From positions 40,277,501 through 40,341,500 of the forward strand of contig JAMPIT010000575.1 of NCBI GenBank assembly GCA_026261815.1: a stretch of DNA of 64,000 nt, written 5' to 3'. Position numbers and translations under genes: made by a program. A model generated the notes under the pieces. That model had not been told where the DNA came from. It ran no database searches and saw nothing but the letters and a program-made list of their open reading frames with translations. Source of the DNA: Monarcha castaneiventris obscurior. Lineage: Eukaryota; Chordata; Aves; Passeriformes; Monarchidae. Positions 27,857-40,163 of the stretch are shown here, piece after piece. The first letter of the stretch is position 1; the number at the start of each line of letters is the position of its first letter.

Positions 27857-28265
27857 AAAGAATTACAGACTGAGTGGCATGGAGCTCTGGATAGCACTTG
27901 GCCCACTCCCAGGATCAGAGCCGTGTCAGCTAGAACAGGTTGATCAAGGTCATGTCTAGTCAGGTTTTGAGTAACTCCAAGGAGGGAAACACTACAGCCT
28001 ATCTGGGAAATATGTTCCTACTACAGTTAACCGCCCTTACAGTAAAACAAAACAAAACAAAACTAAACAAAACACCAAACCAAAAAAAGCCAAACAAATT
28101 TTAAAAAGCCTTTTAATATTTAAATGGAACTGATGTTTACATGGAATTGCATATGTTTCAGTTTGTGACCATTGCCTCTGGTCCTGTCATAGGGCACCAC
28201 TGAAAAGCATCTAACTACATCTGCTTACTTCATCCCTTCAGAGTGTATGCATCAATTAATCAGCG
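27857..28265 (-). mobile_element. CR1 LINE 3' fragment, antisense, with an internal A/C-rich expansion
   Basis: Read on +, this follows the reverse complement of a CR1 3' region: CTAGAACAGGTTGATCAAGG, then AGTCAGGTTTTGAGT, then ACTACAGCCTATCTGGG, and, after an interruption, GGTCCTGTCATAGGGCACCA and CACTGAAAAGCATCTAAC. The middle is replaced by an A/C-rich stretch. The degenerate 3' terminus near 27857 has no clean ATTCTATG repeat. The element is strongly decayed, and its 5' limit is uncertain (28265 to about 28400). Confidence 0.8.
28043..28100. repeat. A/C-rich low-complexity expansion inside CR1
   Basis: Repeats of the CAAAA type on the + strand, sitting where CR1 normally continues after a CAGTAAAG-like motif. 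It looks like a microsatellite expansion seeded in the element. Confidence 0.85.
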
Positions 28266-31200
28266 CCTTTAACAGACGGGAGGCTCTGATCTGTAATAAA
28301 TATGGCCATATTGATATCAACACTTCTTCCACGACACATGAAATTCTCCATTCAGATCCGTGCCAAACCTGCCTGGCCACCAAAACTCTTAAAATGGAGA
28401 TGTCACTTCCCCATAAAAAAACCTGCCCAGTGTGTATTGCTATGTTGCAAAGTTACTTTCTGCTTGCCATATTCTTCATTTACTGTGTGCCTCTCCTGAG
28501 GTCGTTGTGACTGATTCACAGACAGAGAATCTGCAGAGTCTGTACATGGAACAACAAAGTACTAGATATCAATAGTAAGTGCTCTAACAGTTATTCCTTT
28601 AATGTTAAAAATAAAATAAGCAGATACTGAAAATAGGGAGACATGGATATTTGTGAATATATCAGACATTAAAAACATGGAGAATTATTTATGAGGAAAT
28701 TTTATCTTCATAGATATGTGGGTACAAAATTGCAAGCTACACATTGACCTGTGAAGAACAGAACACTAAACAGTGCTCATTAGGTGAGAATCATCGTCTA
28801 TAGGTACTAAATTTAGAATAAAGCCACTGGAGGGGTCAAAGTGCTTAAGCTGCATGTAACAATACATGAGGGAGTGAATTGAAGCTGCTGAAATCTTGCC
28901 TTGAACTAAGTGTGCTTTATTTTGCTTTCTATCATTTGTTTCCCTAACATCCAGCAGCTGTAACTGAAGTCAGAGAAAAGAAAGGGAAGAAAGAGATCTT
29001 TTACAGGGACTAATATTAGACAAAGACACAGGGAAATCTGATGCTACTGCTTTTACCTACCTTCAAGTTAATACTGAAACCTTTGAACTACAGAAGCAGT
29101 TGTCCTGTATGCCTAGACATTTCATCTGTCCCACTTTGCTATGTAATTATTGGAAACACATAGAGCACTTAAATCTAAAAATATCATTCAAAAACTTAGA
29201 AATAGACATGTTTTTATAGCCTTCTGGTTTCTCAAACTCCTTTATTTTCAGTTTTGACAGGTTCTTATTACAGTTTTACTCTTCACTCTACTATATTTAA
29301 GGACCTGTCAATGTTTCCATTGTAAGTTCCTATTTTAATAGCTTTTAAGCTTAATTACTATGGAAAAAAATCAAAGGAAAAGAATAGTGCTTCAGAGCAA
29401 CAGCATGAAAAAGGTTGAGTTTGCAGGCAAAATTTGTATTCAGTTTTTTAAAGTACTTTGGTTTGTACATGTTGTGTTACACTTTTGAATATGAACATGT
29501 AGCATAGGTATATATTATATGCTTTCTTCATAATCATGGTGGTAGTTTTCCAAAAGAATTTCAGTTCCATCTAAGTGTGGTTTATATCATTTGTTTGAAC
29601 TGAAAATTATGTACTGTGAAGGCAAAAGAAAGTATATATGTAAAATGGATGGAAAATTATTCTGAATCATATTTTCTCTTTGTCTGTTGGTCCCTGAATT
29701 GCACCAGGCTCAACTTGTTCTCGGCACAAGCTTTCTTTCATTTGTGCAATCAGCCACACAGATAGCAGAGTATCTCAGCCTACTACCATTCCACTTTTTG
29801 GTGAGAAAAGAACACCCTTTATTTCCTCATAGTAAAGAAATATCTTTAGAGTTATTCCAATTACAGGGGCAATTTGTTAAACAGTTTGAAGATTTTACTC
29901 CGTGTCCTCAGTTAAATATCCAAGGAAAATGGCTGTTTTTAAGTTTTAATTAGTTGAACGAATAACATTTCCCACAGAATACCAAATAATTTATCTTTTT
30001 GTATCCAAGTAAATTGTTATCTACAAGATCATACATGACTTCTCTGGACTGTCTTCCTTCCCAGGAATGGTATTCAGGACAGTATGTGTTATTGCTTGTC
30101 CTTAATACTTCATATTTAGCTGTGTAGGCACTCGCTGACTCTTTTTAGGGAAATAAGTCTTGATTCAAATCAGAAGTATATGTTTAGGTAACAGTGCATT
30201 GAAATCTACATTTTAGAAACACATTCTCTTCTTCACACATTGATTGATGTTTGAAGAAATGTTCCACCAGATCTGACCAATTTTCAATTCAAGCAGGATT
30301 CATTTGTGTGAAAACAGATACACGGCTCCCTACAATAACCCCCGCTGCCAGCCAGCTGCTTTGGCAAGTCTTATATAGTTACTCTTTTATATCCAGCAGG
30401 CACATGTGGGTGTTTTGGACTTCTTCAGCTTTTTGGTATTTCCATAAAATTGCATTTCCTTTTTTTTTTCCTCAGTTACTGAACAATAAGTATCCCATGT
30501 ATATTCCATAGCCCTAATTAAAAGAAAAACCTAAAAAGCTCAACTGTTTTAAGTTCTTAACAACAGAAGATATTTGTTCTGCTGTCTATGCCTTGAATAT
30601 CTGCTGACGCAATGAATTATCATTTGAGCAAACAGTTCATGAATTTTGAGTTTAACTGCGATTCATTTCTCTGTTGCTGTCACAAATGGCTTCCTGTTTG
30701 TGCGCCACACAGGTAGAATATGACAAGTCATCAGTGGCCTAAAGGTTTTTCTTTGCTTAAGGCTCTTCAGACTATGACTTTTAGCATCATTTGCCCTTAA
30801 AAGGAACTTCATCTAAAAATCTTGGGAATTTAAACACTTAAATCCATGCTGCCAACTGATCCATGGATTCCCAAGGGGAAATTTAGTGATTGAAAAGTAG
30901 TGAAGAAAGAAAATACCCAGGACATTAAGAGAAGCTTCATGGCAGAAACTCTAATCTTCCTGAGAGAGTTCTGCAAGTCACTTCTTTTCAATTTTTGCAT
31001 AAATCAAGGTCTAATTTAGTTGTGGCAGGCTCATAATGGGAATTAGAGAGTTGGTTATAAAGTAGAAAAGGGAAACAATGATAACCTTGACTAAATAGTA
31101 AAAACAAATGGCAAGATCATCCCTTGATAAAAAGAAATCTTTATTCCAAAGCAGCATTATTTTACTAATTAAGCATATTACATGAGTTTTTACGACACAA

Positions 31201-31728
31201 TGATTTGGCCTCACACCTAAACAACTCTCAATATTCACTCATGTTTTCTTACAGAGAACATGATTAAGGAAACAGTCCAGTGCCCAGAAATATTTAATGT
31301 TATGTGCTTTGTGGACTTTAGGCAAGAGACTTTCTTTTCCATAGCTACGTGCACAGTTAGGTGCGGTTTCACTGATAAACTGCTGAAATTTCCATCTCTC
31401 ATCTCAGGCCTCTTGCTTTACAGCAAAAAGGTTGAGGAATCCAATTCAGATGAAAAATAGCCCCTTTATTTCACCTAAGTTTTGTTGTTTGGATTTTTTT
31501 TTTCTTTTCTGGATCATTACCCTTGTCAGCAGGTCACACAGATGCAGTCATGCCTGTGCCAGAGCAGCCCTGGAAGGACTGGAGTGATGAGCCATGGGCT
31601 GGGACAGGTGCTCACAGCAGGGTCCAGGACAGCACACACACCCAGTTTCTCCTTTTTCTGCCTACACATGCTCAGCACCAGTTAGGGCAGATGATTTACC
31701 CACACAAGTAAATTGAAAGTCGCCTTGT

Positions 31729-31744
31729 AATCCCAGCTGGGATT
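31729..31744. repeat. Perfect 16-bp palindrome
   Basis: AATCCCAGCTGGGATT is identical to its reverse complement and is centred on the E-box-type core CAGCTG. It lies in a GC-richer patch of the long intron. Whether any factor binds it is unknown. Confidence 0.85.
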
Positions 31745-34700
31745 TCACTGGGATGCAATCAATTGTGCTATTCAGCAGTTAGTCCCTGGCTGGATCTTTG
31801 CCTGCCTTAAGTGGCTGCCCCAACTAATCCCTAAGCATTTTAGGAGTTTGAGCATGCCAAAAGCCAGCTCTGCTAGACTGTCTGCATGCTGCCACTGTGT
31901 TTTAAAGGCTAACATCATTGAATGGATGGAAGCAATTCAGTAGCAGCTGAATTCAATATATGGTGGGAATATGCCTATTTATTTTCCTGGTGGAGAAATA
32001 ATTGCTGTTTAAGTGGTACAGCACACGGGAGTTTTACCTCAGGCAGAATCTCTGGGCATTTTCACCAAATTAGCCACAAGGTAAATAATAATTTCTGTGG
32101 CTCAGTGACATGCCACCATAGAGCAATAAGCTGTTTAAGGTCTGTAGGCCCCAAGACAATTTTTAAATTAGAAAGAAGCAGAATGCGAAAATTCCCAGGG
32201 CATTGTGGGAAATTTATGGTATGAACCCAGACTGAATTGGATGGATTGAAAAATTTTGTCAGACTATAGAATATGAACATGTACTTTGATTATATATTTT
32301 AATTTATAGCACATTAAAGGACTATACTACATTTTACGTGATGCTTAGTATTTTGTTAAATCTACTGATCAGCATCCATGATCTGTGTGGAGGCTACAAA
32401 GATCTCCTACACATGGGTTGTCAGAATTCATTTTGCACCTGAAAATTTCTTTTACAAGGAATATTCTTCCTTATCTGTCATAAATCTGAAATAATTAGGG
32501 TGGCTTTTCAACAGATTATCATCTATTGTATCAAGATTTAGTGATCTTTTTAGGTATATTATGAAATTTATTATTAAATTTCAAACTTTAAGAGGAATTT
32601 TGTGATGCCTTTGGCATCTTCTTTCACATTATGTTCTGACATTCTCCAATCTGTCATTCTCAAAAAATCAACAGACTCAGTATTTGTGTGCTAATTGGTC
32701 CCAGAGAAGGAGAAAAAGTCTATGCATATATTTAAAAAGTTAGATATGTTTTGCAGAAAATTAAATTGTGTGAAAAACCTTGAACAAGAGATCCATTATT
32801 TAGAAAAAAAAAAAAAGTATGGTGGAAACTAGCTTTCCAATGGCCTTAGTAAAAACAAAATAATTACATTAGCCTAGAAAACAATGCCACAATTAATCCA
32901 CATGGTCATGATAGAAGAAAATGACTCTCTCAAGATCAATGATCTTCAGGCCTCTGCCTAACTTTATGAACACACTTCAATCCATAAATGATCATAAATT
33001 TACTATCCAATCAGCAGTCTCAGTGCTGTATTTCTAAGCAATATATGGCAATGAAACTGCATCTTATCCAGCAAAAAGACATTTTAGGTCAGAACAAGGG
33101 ATATCTCTCATGTTTGCATTTTGCACACTTTCAATTACTGTAGAACCTCATTCATTGCTTTTGTCAAGGTTCACATTTGCTTCACTGTAAAAAATAGACA
33201 CCATAGTTCATCATGAAAATTTTATGCCATTTTATCTATAGGGAAAGCCAAAATATTCCTTTTTTGGGTAATATTGCACATATATATTGATATATAATAT
33301 CACACTATTACTGATCATGGGTTACATTCCTTGTCTTTAACAGTATCAGTCGCATGCTCTCACTTGGGCAAGGGATTAACTTAAAAGAATTTTAAATGTA
33401 ATGTTTCTCCGTAGTAAATCATAGTCAGAAGGCAAGAATGTGACAATATTTATGAAAAACAACAGCATGAGTGATCTATCACTGCTTGTAAATTTTAAAT
33501 TCACTTACCACTGGGAAAGACACTATTTCTAATAAGATCTAGTTGTGTATAACATGAATTTTACCATGGCATATTGCCAGTATCAGTGAAAATCGCATTA
33601 CTCTGATATTAGTGACATCCATGTAAGTAGATTTTCTACATATATATCTGAGATTCCTCTATTTCTCATTTTTCTTTTCCATGCCTTTATACAGCTACTG
33701 TCCATACAGCAAATAAATGAAAGTCAAAGGGAAAAGAATCATAAATGTAATGCATACAGGAAGCTTAAAAATATACTGAGGCTTCTTTTTAGAAGACTAG
33801 CTTTGAAAAAGAAAAAATGTTCTAACAAGGGCAGGCAATTGAGGCATTTAATATTTGTGAAGGCTTTTAATGAGCATTCCTCAACCTTGCCCTTCCCTTC
33901 CACTTTCCTCTTACTAAATCCTTTTAAAATAATTATTTCTCCAACTTTTGGTTTTCAAATTTAACAAGTGAGAGATTCTAAGTTAATTAATTTGCCATTT
34001 TAATCAGATTATTAAAAAATATTTAGTAAAATTAGCACCAACATTAATATCTGTAGCACTTCACTGGACCTAATATACTAGTAGGATTTTTTTCTCTTGC
34101 TGTGGTAGGCTGTCATCTCTGCACAGTCACTAATATGATTTTTGTATTATGTTCATTGACCATTATCTCCCTGCCTATGTTCACAGCAGATGTAATTAGC
34201 CTAGAGGTGGGAAATGTATCATTTAAACTTTACCAAAATGTCATAAACTGTGCTGAAATAATTGAAACATATTTAAAAGATTAAAAATATAGAATTTCTA
34301 GAAAAAAACTCAAGAAGATGTATGAGAAAAGTTTGTTATTTTTACATGTGTGACTTAAGGTCACATTGCACTAAATCCCGCCCCCCCCCCAGAGTGTGAC
34401 AAGTGATGTTATAGTATTACAACAATGTAAAAAGGTGATATGGTGTGATAGAAGTATGGCTATGTTGGCATCAGAACAGGCACATTCTGAGTCTGCTAAA
34501 TGTTTATGTAGCTTCCCTAAATTTTCCAGTTTTACAAGTTCTCAAACAATTGAGCAGCAGGATCTTTCACGACCCCTTTCTTTTGTTATTTTTGTAGGAG
34601 TGATCACTTTCAGTGTTCTCAGATCTATGCATTCCTGACTCTTTGACAAGAACAACTATCACTATTCAAGGGAATCTCTCAGACTCTTGACTGTTTTATG

Positions 34701-35047
34701 ACTGTTTATAAATTTTATATTTTTAACCTTGTATTTTTGCAATTTCATATATTTTCTCTTTCATCCTCAAAAATTTTCTGGGTTTAGTTTAGCACTGAAA
34801 AGGATTTTTTGTAGCTTGACTGCAAAGTTATCATTATCCAAATATTAATCAAAATTAATACTATTAATCAAAAGTATTAAAAGTATTAATCAGTCTTTAT
34901 TTTTGTCTAGCAAAAATCGAAAGGCAGCTCTCCCCACAACAAAAATTGAAAAATAGGTTTCAGACTAAAAAGAGCCCAAATAAGTCTACAAATAATCTAA
35001 GCCTATTTTGATAATTCTTTTTCCCTCCTATCTACAGAAATGAACAT

Positions 35048-35257
35048 TGTTGTGGTTTAACCCTAGCCAGCAGCCAAGCCCCACCCAACTCACTCACTGC
35101 CCCACCAGCAGAATCAGGGAGAGAATCAGAAGAGTAAAAGCCAGAGAACTGACGGATTGAGGTAAAGACAGTTTAACAGGGAAAGCAAACCAAAAAACAT
35201 AGCCCCATACTAACCACTGCAAAGAAAATTATCTCTACTCCAGTTAAAACCAGCACA
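35048..35257 (+). mobile_element. Avian endogenous retrovirus LTR remnant, internally deleted
   Basis: The block starts TGTTGTGGTTTAACCC and ends AAAACCAGCACA, giving the TG...CA ends of an LTR. The opening, with its GCCAGCAGCCAAGC and GAGAATCAGAAGAGTAAAA phrases, resembles a common avian ERV LTR as I recall it. That LTR is normally longer, so the middle seems deleted, with the left half joined near TCTACTCCAGTT to the far right end. No retroviral genes adjoin it, and I see no convincing flanking target duplication. Orientation is assigned from the remembered family and could be wrong. Confidence 0.65.
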
Positions 35258-35607
35258 ATACCCACAAATTTTCTGGACTCATTGACAACTTCTGTTTTTC
35301 TGATACATTACTACACAACTTTGAAACACTTTTACTATTTACTCTTTTATTGTCAGCAATTTTTTTAAGGCTTCCTTTCTCTTATTCTGGTACATCTTGG
35401 CTGTGAATGGATCCTTGATGTCCTTTACTAACAATCCAAAGTCCAAACCATTTCCAGGCATCAGTTCAAAGCAAAATATTTTGGAGCTGAAAAAAAAAAA
35501 AAGTAAGAAAATACCTTTTCTTTCAATTAATCTTTATTTTCCTTTTCTTTCTTTTATTTTGTATTGTTCTGTTACATTGCACTGCTCCTGAAAAGCATGA
35601 CTGTTAA

Positions 35608-36560
35608 AGTATAACAGATTGGATACAGTTTCTAGAAGCCATCTAGTCCAACACTTCATTCAAAACAGGGCTAACTGAATCATGTTTCTCAGGAGTTTGT
35701 CCAGTCCAGTCTTGAATATCTCCATGAATGGAGATTCTACAACCTATCTTGTCAACTTATTCCAGTAATTGGACATCTTCACAGCACGTTCACTTCTTTA
35801 TGTGTTGTCATGTGTTCTAATTTGTGTCTGCTACCTCTTATTTTCTGTATCTTCAAATTCAGCTCTGTCTTCCCCTCTTCCCCATGCTCTCCAATAAATG
35901 GATATACACAGAAGAAATTAAAAAAAAAAAAAATCTATCCTCAACCTTCTTTTCTCCATACTGAAGAAAAAAAACTTCAACATTTTGCCAGCTTCTACTC
36001 ATTTGTCATGTGCTTTCACCCCATGAACACCTTTGTGTACCTCTTCTGGACTCACTCTGGTATGTCAATATAATCAGTGTCTCAGATATAACCCCAAGAG
36101 AAAAAGTGCCAAATAGAGTGGAACAATTGCCTCTCTGAACCTGCCAGCTGCCTTTTATTAATGCAGAAAGTGGCTGGTGGTTGACTTTTTTACTGCAAGG
36201 GCTCATTATTGACTCATGTTCAGCTTGGTGTCAACCAAGATCCTAGGTCCTTCTCTTCAGACCTACTTTTAGCTAGTCATGCACAGAGCTCTTCTTTACA
36301 GATTTAGAACTTTATAAAAATATCAACGTTTGTCTCAGTCCATTTTTTCACCTGCTGAAGTCCATCTGAATAGCAATCATGCTCTACAGCCTATCACCCT
36401 CTCAATTTGGTATCATTTGTGAACCTACTGCATGCAGTCCTTGCCATTGTAGAGGACATTTACAGAACCAGTAAACAGCAGCAGCCCCTCTATAAGACTG
36501 CAAGGAATGCCAGCTAGCAACCAGCCACCAGCTGAATTTTATAGCACTGAGTACAGACTT
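35608..36560 (-). mobile_element. CR1 LINE fragment, antisense, about 0.95 kb, decayed
   Basis: On + it follows the complement of CR1 from the 3' end inward: AGCCATCTAGTCCAACA, then TCAGGAGTTTGTCCAGTC and TCTACAACCTATCTTGTCAA. Further in are CTCATGTTCAGCTTGGTGTC, ACCAAGATCCTAGGTCCTT, TCTCAATTTGGTATCATTTG and GCTAGCAACCAGCCACCAGC. These parts correspond to the 3' region and the end of the reverse-transcriptase ORF in CR1. Many indels, an A13 run at about 35918 and stops show it is dead. The 5' (right) limit is approximate. Confidence 0.82.
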
Positions 36561-37160
36561 TTGAAACAGAGAAACCTATTCATTCCACACACCCACACAA
36601 AGTCGGGCTTATTACACAAATGCTTGGCCCAGGATCAGCTGACCTCAATGCCTTCTCTGATGAGTATTCCTCCTCCTCAGGTGCTCCCAAGGGCACTTTT
36701 CCGGTCCTGAAGTTACAGATCTACAGGCATAAATGACCTACAGGCCAAGATCTGGGAAGACTGCTGTTGCAGGAAATCAGGCATTTCAAGTCCTCCCCAT
36801 CTTGAGAGTTTTTCCATCTACCACTCCTTTGAGGGCAGTCTCTAGCTGACCCTCATTTCTTGTTTCACATAGCCTGGGCTTTTGTTTCTTCAGGATCTCT
36901 GAGAACACCCTGTCAATCACCTGTCCATCCTCTCTGATGTCCCACAGTCCACACTGCTGCACTAACAACTCCTTGGTCTGTGGCAGTGGCACTCCAGCCT
37001 GACAGGTACATTGGTGCCTCTCAAGCACCAGCCAAAGAGGTGCTCAGGTCAGTTCTTGACAGCAGTCAGCTGAAGACAGAAAGCACAGGCTGTCGCTAAG
37101 CAGAAAAGAACCAAGAGAAGCCTGCTGTGAGCTGATAGAAGCAAAAGTCTGGAAAACAAC
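36561..37160 (-). other. GC-richer patch with an 80-codon antisense ORF, unrecognised
   Basis: The stretch directly beyond the CR1 piece is richer in G and C than the surrounding intron. On the - strand 36786-37028 encodes 80 codons, including CGLWDIREDGQVIDRVFSEI followed by Lys-rich sequence. The residue pattern, with mixed charged and hydrophobic positions and little Asn/Lys/Phe bias, looks more protein-like than the chance ORFs nearby. I do not recognise a family. It could be a decayed retrocopy, a part of an unrecognised transposon or chance. No splice sites, start context or poly(A) signal make it a credible gene. Confidence 0.25.
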
Positions 37161-39800
37161 CCTCACCAACAGCAAGCCACCAGTAAGTGTCAGAAAAAGC
37201 TCTCAAAAGAAGATAGGAACCATAGCAGTAACAGTTCCCATTTTCTGTGCTTTGGGAACTGTGTTTGCTCTATAGATGTTTTTTTCACTGCCTGTTTGTA
37301 TTTTTTCATCTGGGATGGGAACATTTTCTCAACTTATTTTTTCTCAGCACTTTCCTGGTCACTTCATTTTATGTCCATCTCATATTTATAAAGAAAACAT
37401 AAGTTAAAAAACAAAATCTCTAATTACCTCATACTATAAATCTAAGCTAAACTAAGATTTTGCAATTATTTAATCAGAGGAGAAAGGAAAGAATTAATTT
37501 TACTGTAAGTGAGGGATAGCTCAGTGCTAGCGAGGGTTTGGTAAATGTTTCACCTGAAACTTGAATCTGCATCAGGCAGGTTCGTCGTGCAAGGTAGTGG
37601 TTGCTCTCCAGCAGGCTGATGGAAGAGCCAAACATGATTCTAGGACAGGAAGACCCTGTACTGAAACATCAGTGACATGCATCAGCTTGGATTTCTCTCT
37701 TCATATATGTCTTAAAAGTCAGTGACTCACTTCTGGTTGAGATATGGATCCACTTCAACTAAGAAACTGTAATTGCTTATATTGTAAGCAAATTTTCTAA
37801 TAAATAAAGCTAAAAAAGTATTAGCAGCAATGTACCTTTAATTTACCTCAGATCTTAAGTGAATTCAGGAGAAATTATGCTGAACAGTTCAGACTGACAT
37901 CTCTGCAGCTTCAGACTAATCTTTGTCAACCTATCTCCTTGTTTTAGGATTTCTCCTTATTCTACTTATTCTGATTTCATGCATCGCTAAGCTCTGAAAA
38001 ATTCCTGTCTCAGAGCACAATATGCACTAATTTTGCTCTGACAACCTTGTAATGGGAATTCTGATACTTATTACATTTTTTTCTAGGTAAAAAGAAGGGA
38101 AGTAAAAGAACCTGTGTGATAATATTGCCTGAGTAATATGAAAACAGAGGTGCTGTTTTTCACTGTTACGGGTTTAATGCCAATTAGGAATAAACTGCAC
38201 TGTACTGAATATCCTTCAGACGAAAAGCAGTATTTCTGGGGACTTAACATTCCTAGTTCTTCCGAAGCTAAGTGCAGCAATCAGAAAGACACATCAGTTC
38301 AAGTTTTTATCACCAGATTCCCCTTAGTGGTGAATTTGTCCTGAATCACTTTTTGAACACTTCCTCACTTTCGCATTCAAGGCACTGTGTATTGTAGTTG
38401 TGTTGTTTTGTTTTGCTTGGCATCTTCATTCTGTGCCCCTTTTCAGGATCAAGGCCCACACAATAGTTCTTTGTTGTCCACTGATTACCCACTCAGGGAT
38501 ATCTTACATCCTCTTTGATATTCCATTAATACACAGCGGTTTCTAAGCTTGAATGCCAGCTTAAAAGACTCATGCAATTCAGACTGTTGAATTTAAGCAC
38601 ATGTGCTTTTTCCTTTAAGACATTATTCCTGCTTGATGTTTGACTTCTGCATTATGGCTCGACTGCACTTTCATGTGACACTGAGATAAAAGCATATACT
38701 AGAAAGTATAATCCAGATTTTGTACTGAAGAGAATCCCCTGTGTCTAATACAAAGTCCTATAAAAAGAAATACTTGCAACCGCAGCAGTAAATGGATCCT
38801 TATTTATTAAAATTCATTTATTCCTTAGCAAGGGACTTCCTGTTCAGCTGAATGTAATTTGCCCTAATATTAATGAAAAAAATTGTCACTGTAAAAACAT
38901 AATATTGAAACGAACTAATTCAGACACTTCCAACAGGACCCCAGAGTGTAGGGAACTGTGTAATAAAACTAACTATACATTGGTTGGATAATAAAACCAG
39001 CAGCACTGTTCATTTGCAGATCATATCCTCAATGTTTTTAACTTTTAATTCAGCAGTTAATCAATTTTACTTTAATCCCTATCTGTCTGCTACCTTTTCC
39101 TTGTGTGTGTGTTAATTTCTCTTAGTATGCGTGTGCTTTTATTTGTTGGGGTTTTTTTATGTAGATAATTTTCCTTCAGGAATGAGGTATTATTTTAGGA
39201 AATAAGACATAAAATAAAAATTTTAAAAATACTTCTACCAAGTCATTGGAGTTAAACTCAAACATGGGAATTTTTTTTATGACGGTTATGTGGCATTTCC
39301 TTTACTGCTATTCACACAGGTTTGTGAACAGATAAAAAACACGTTGCCTATATTCATAAGTATTGAACTTGTGGCACCATATTTTTGTCATGTCATCCAT
39401 TTGGCCTGTCAATTGAGTGCACAAATGGCCTAGCATTAGGTATCTCTACCTTGCTGGTAGCTCCTCTCCAGGTTACAGCAGAGAAGAAATTCTACTACCC
39501 TTTTAAGCTGATCAGTTATGTAAATAAAAAAAGATGTTTCTATTTAACTTGACACATCACTTGAATTCATTTTCAGATGATCAGTCTTCAGTTGCATTTC
39601 TTTCCATGGACAATTTTTTTCTCCTCTGACCACGGGCATGTTCCTTAGTAGTACATATGGCGAACAGCTCTCAGTGATGCAAGGTCAACTGAGTAAAGCC
39701 AAAGGATAACTTTGTGTTATTGTGAAGAGCCACCTGGAGATAATACCCACTTTTTATGCTTTGACTCATTCTGTTCATCATTAAGAATATTAAGTGAGAA

Positions 39801-40163
39801 TGCCGCAGTGTCGGACACGAAAGAAACACGCAGACTCAAGCAGTAGGTCAGGATCACCGAGCACAGCAAGGACCAGAAGGGAAGAGAGATCCAAAAGGCC
39901 TGCCCTTCTTTATTTCTCTCATTTTTGTATCTCTCTTAAAACAACCATACATTGGTAGATGGGGTTAACACCTCTGCCATCCTATAGGATAGGAACACAG
40001 TCTATCATCTTTCTCCACCTTGAAGAAAGGAATGAAAAACAATCCAGAAGTTCAGAAAACATTCTAGGCCAGTTAGAGAAACAAGGGCTATGTTTATAGA
40101 AACTGCATGAGAAATTCTACTACAAAAGTAAAAACATAGTACAGTGGAAAAACCAGGGCGACA
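39801..40163. mobile_element. Solo LTR of a class II (ERVK-like) endogenous retrovirus
   Basis: A 363-base block starts TGCCGCAGTGTCGG and ends CCAGGGCGACA, so its tips form a short inverted repeat (TGCCGC / GCGACA). It is flanked by an exact 6-bp direct repeat, TGAGAA, at 39795-39800 and 40164-40169, which fits the 6-bp target duplication of beta-retrovirus-like ERVs. The interior has a more GC-rich first third, then a T-rich stretch with TTTATTTCTC. No gag, pol or env sequence adjoins it, so it is a solo LTR left by recombination between two LTRs. Its orientation is not proven. Confidence 0.85.

Noticed and set aside
31922..32224. 100-codon ORF on +
   Set aside because: No domain is recognised, overlapping antisense frames are also open, and there is no promoter or poly(A) arrangement. 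Treated as chance.
34377..34390. Short C-rich run (CCCG then ten C)
   Set aside because: A G-quadruplex on the - strand would need four separate G-tracts. This is a single homopolymer.
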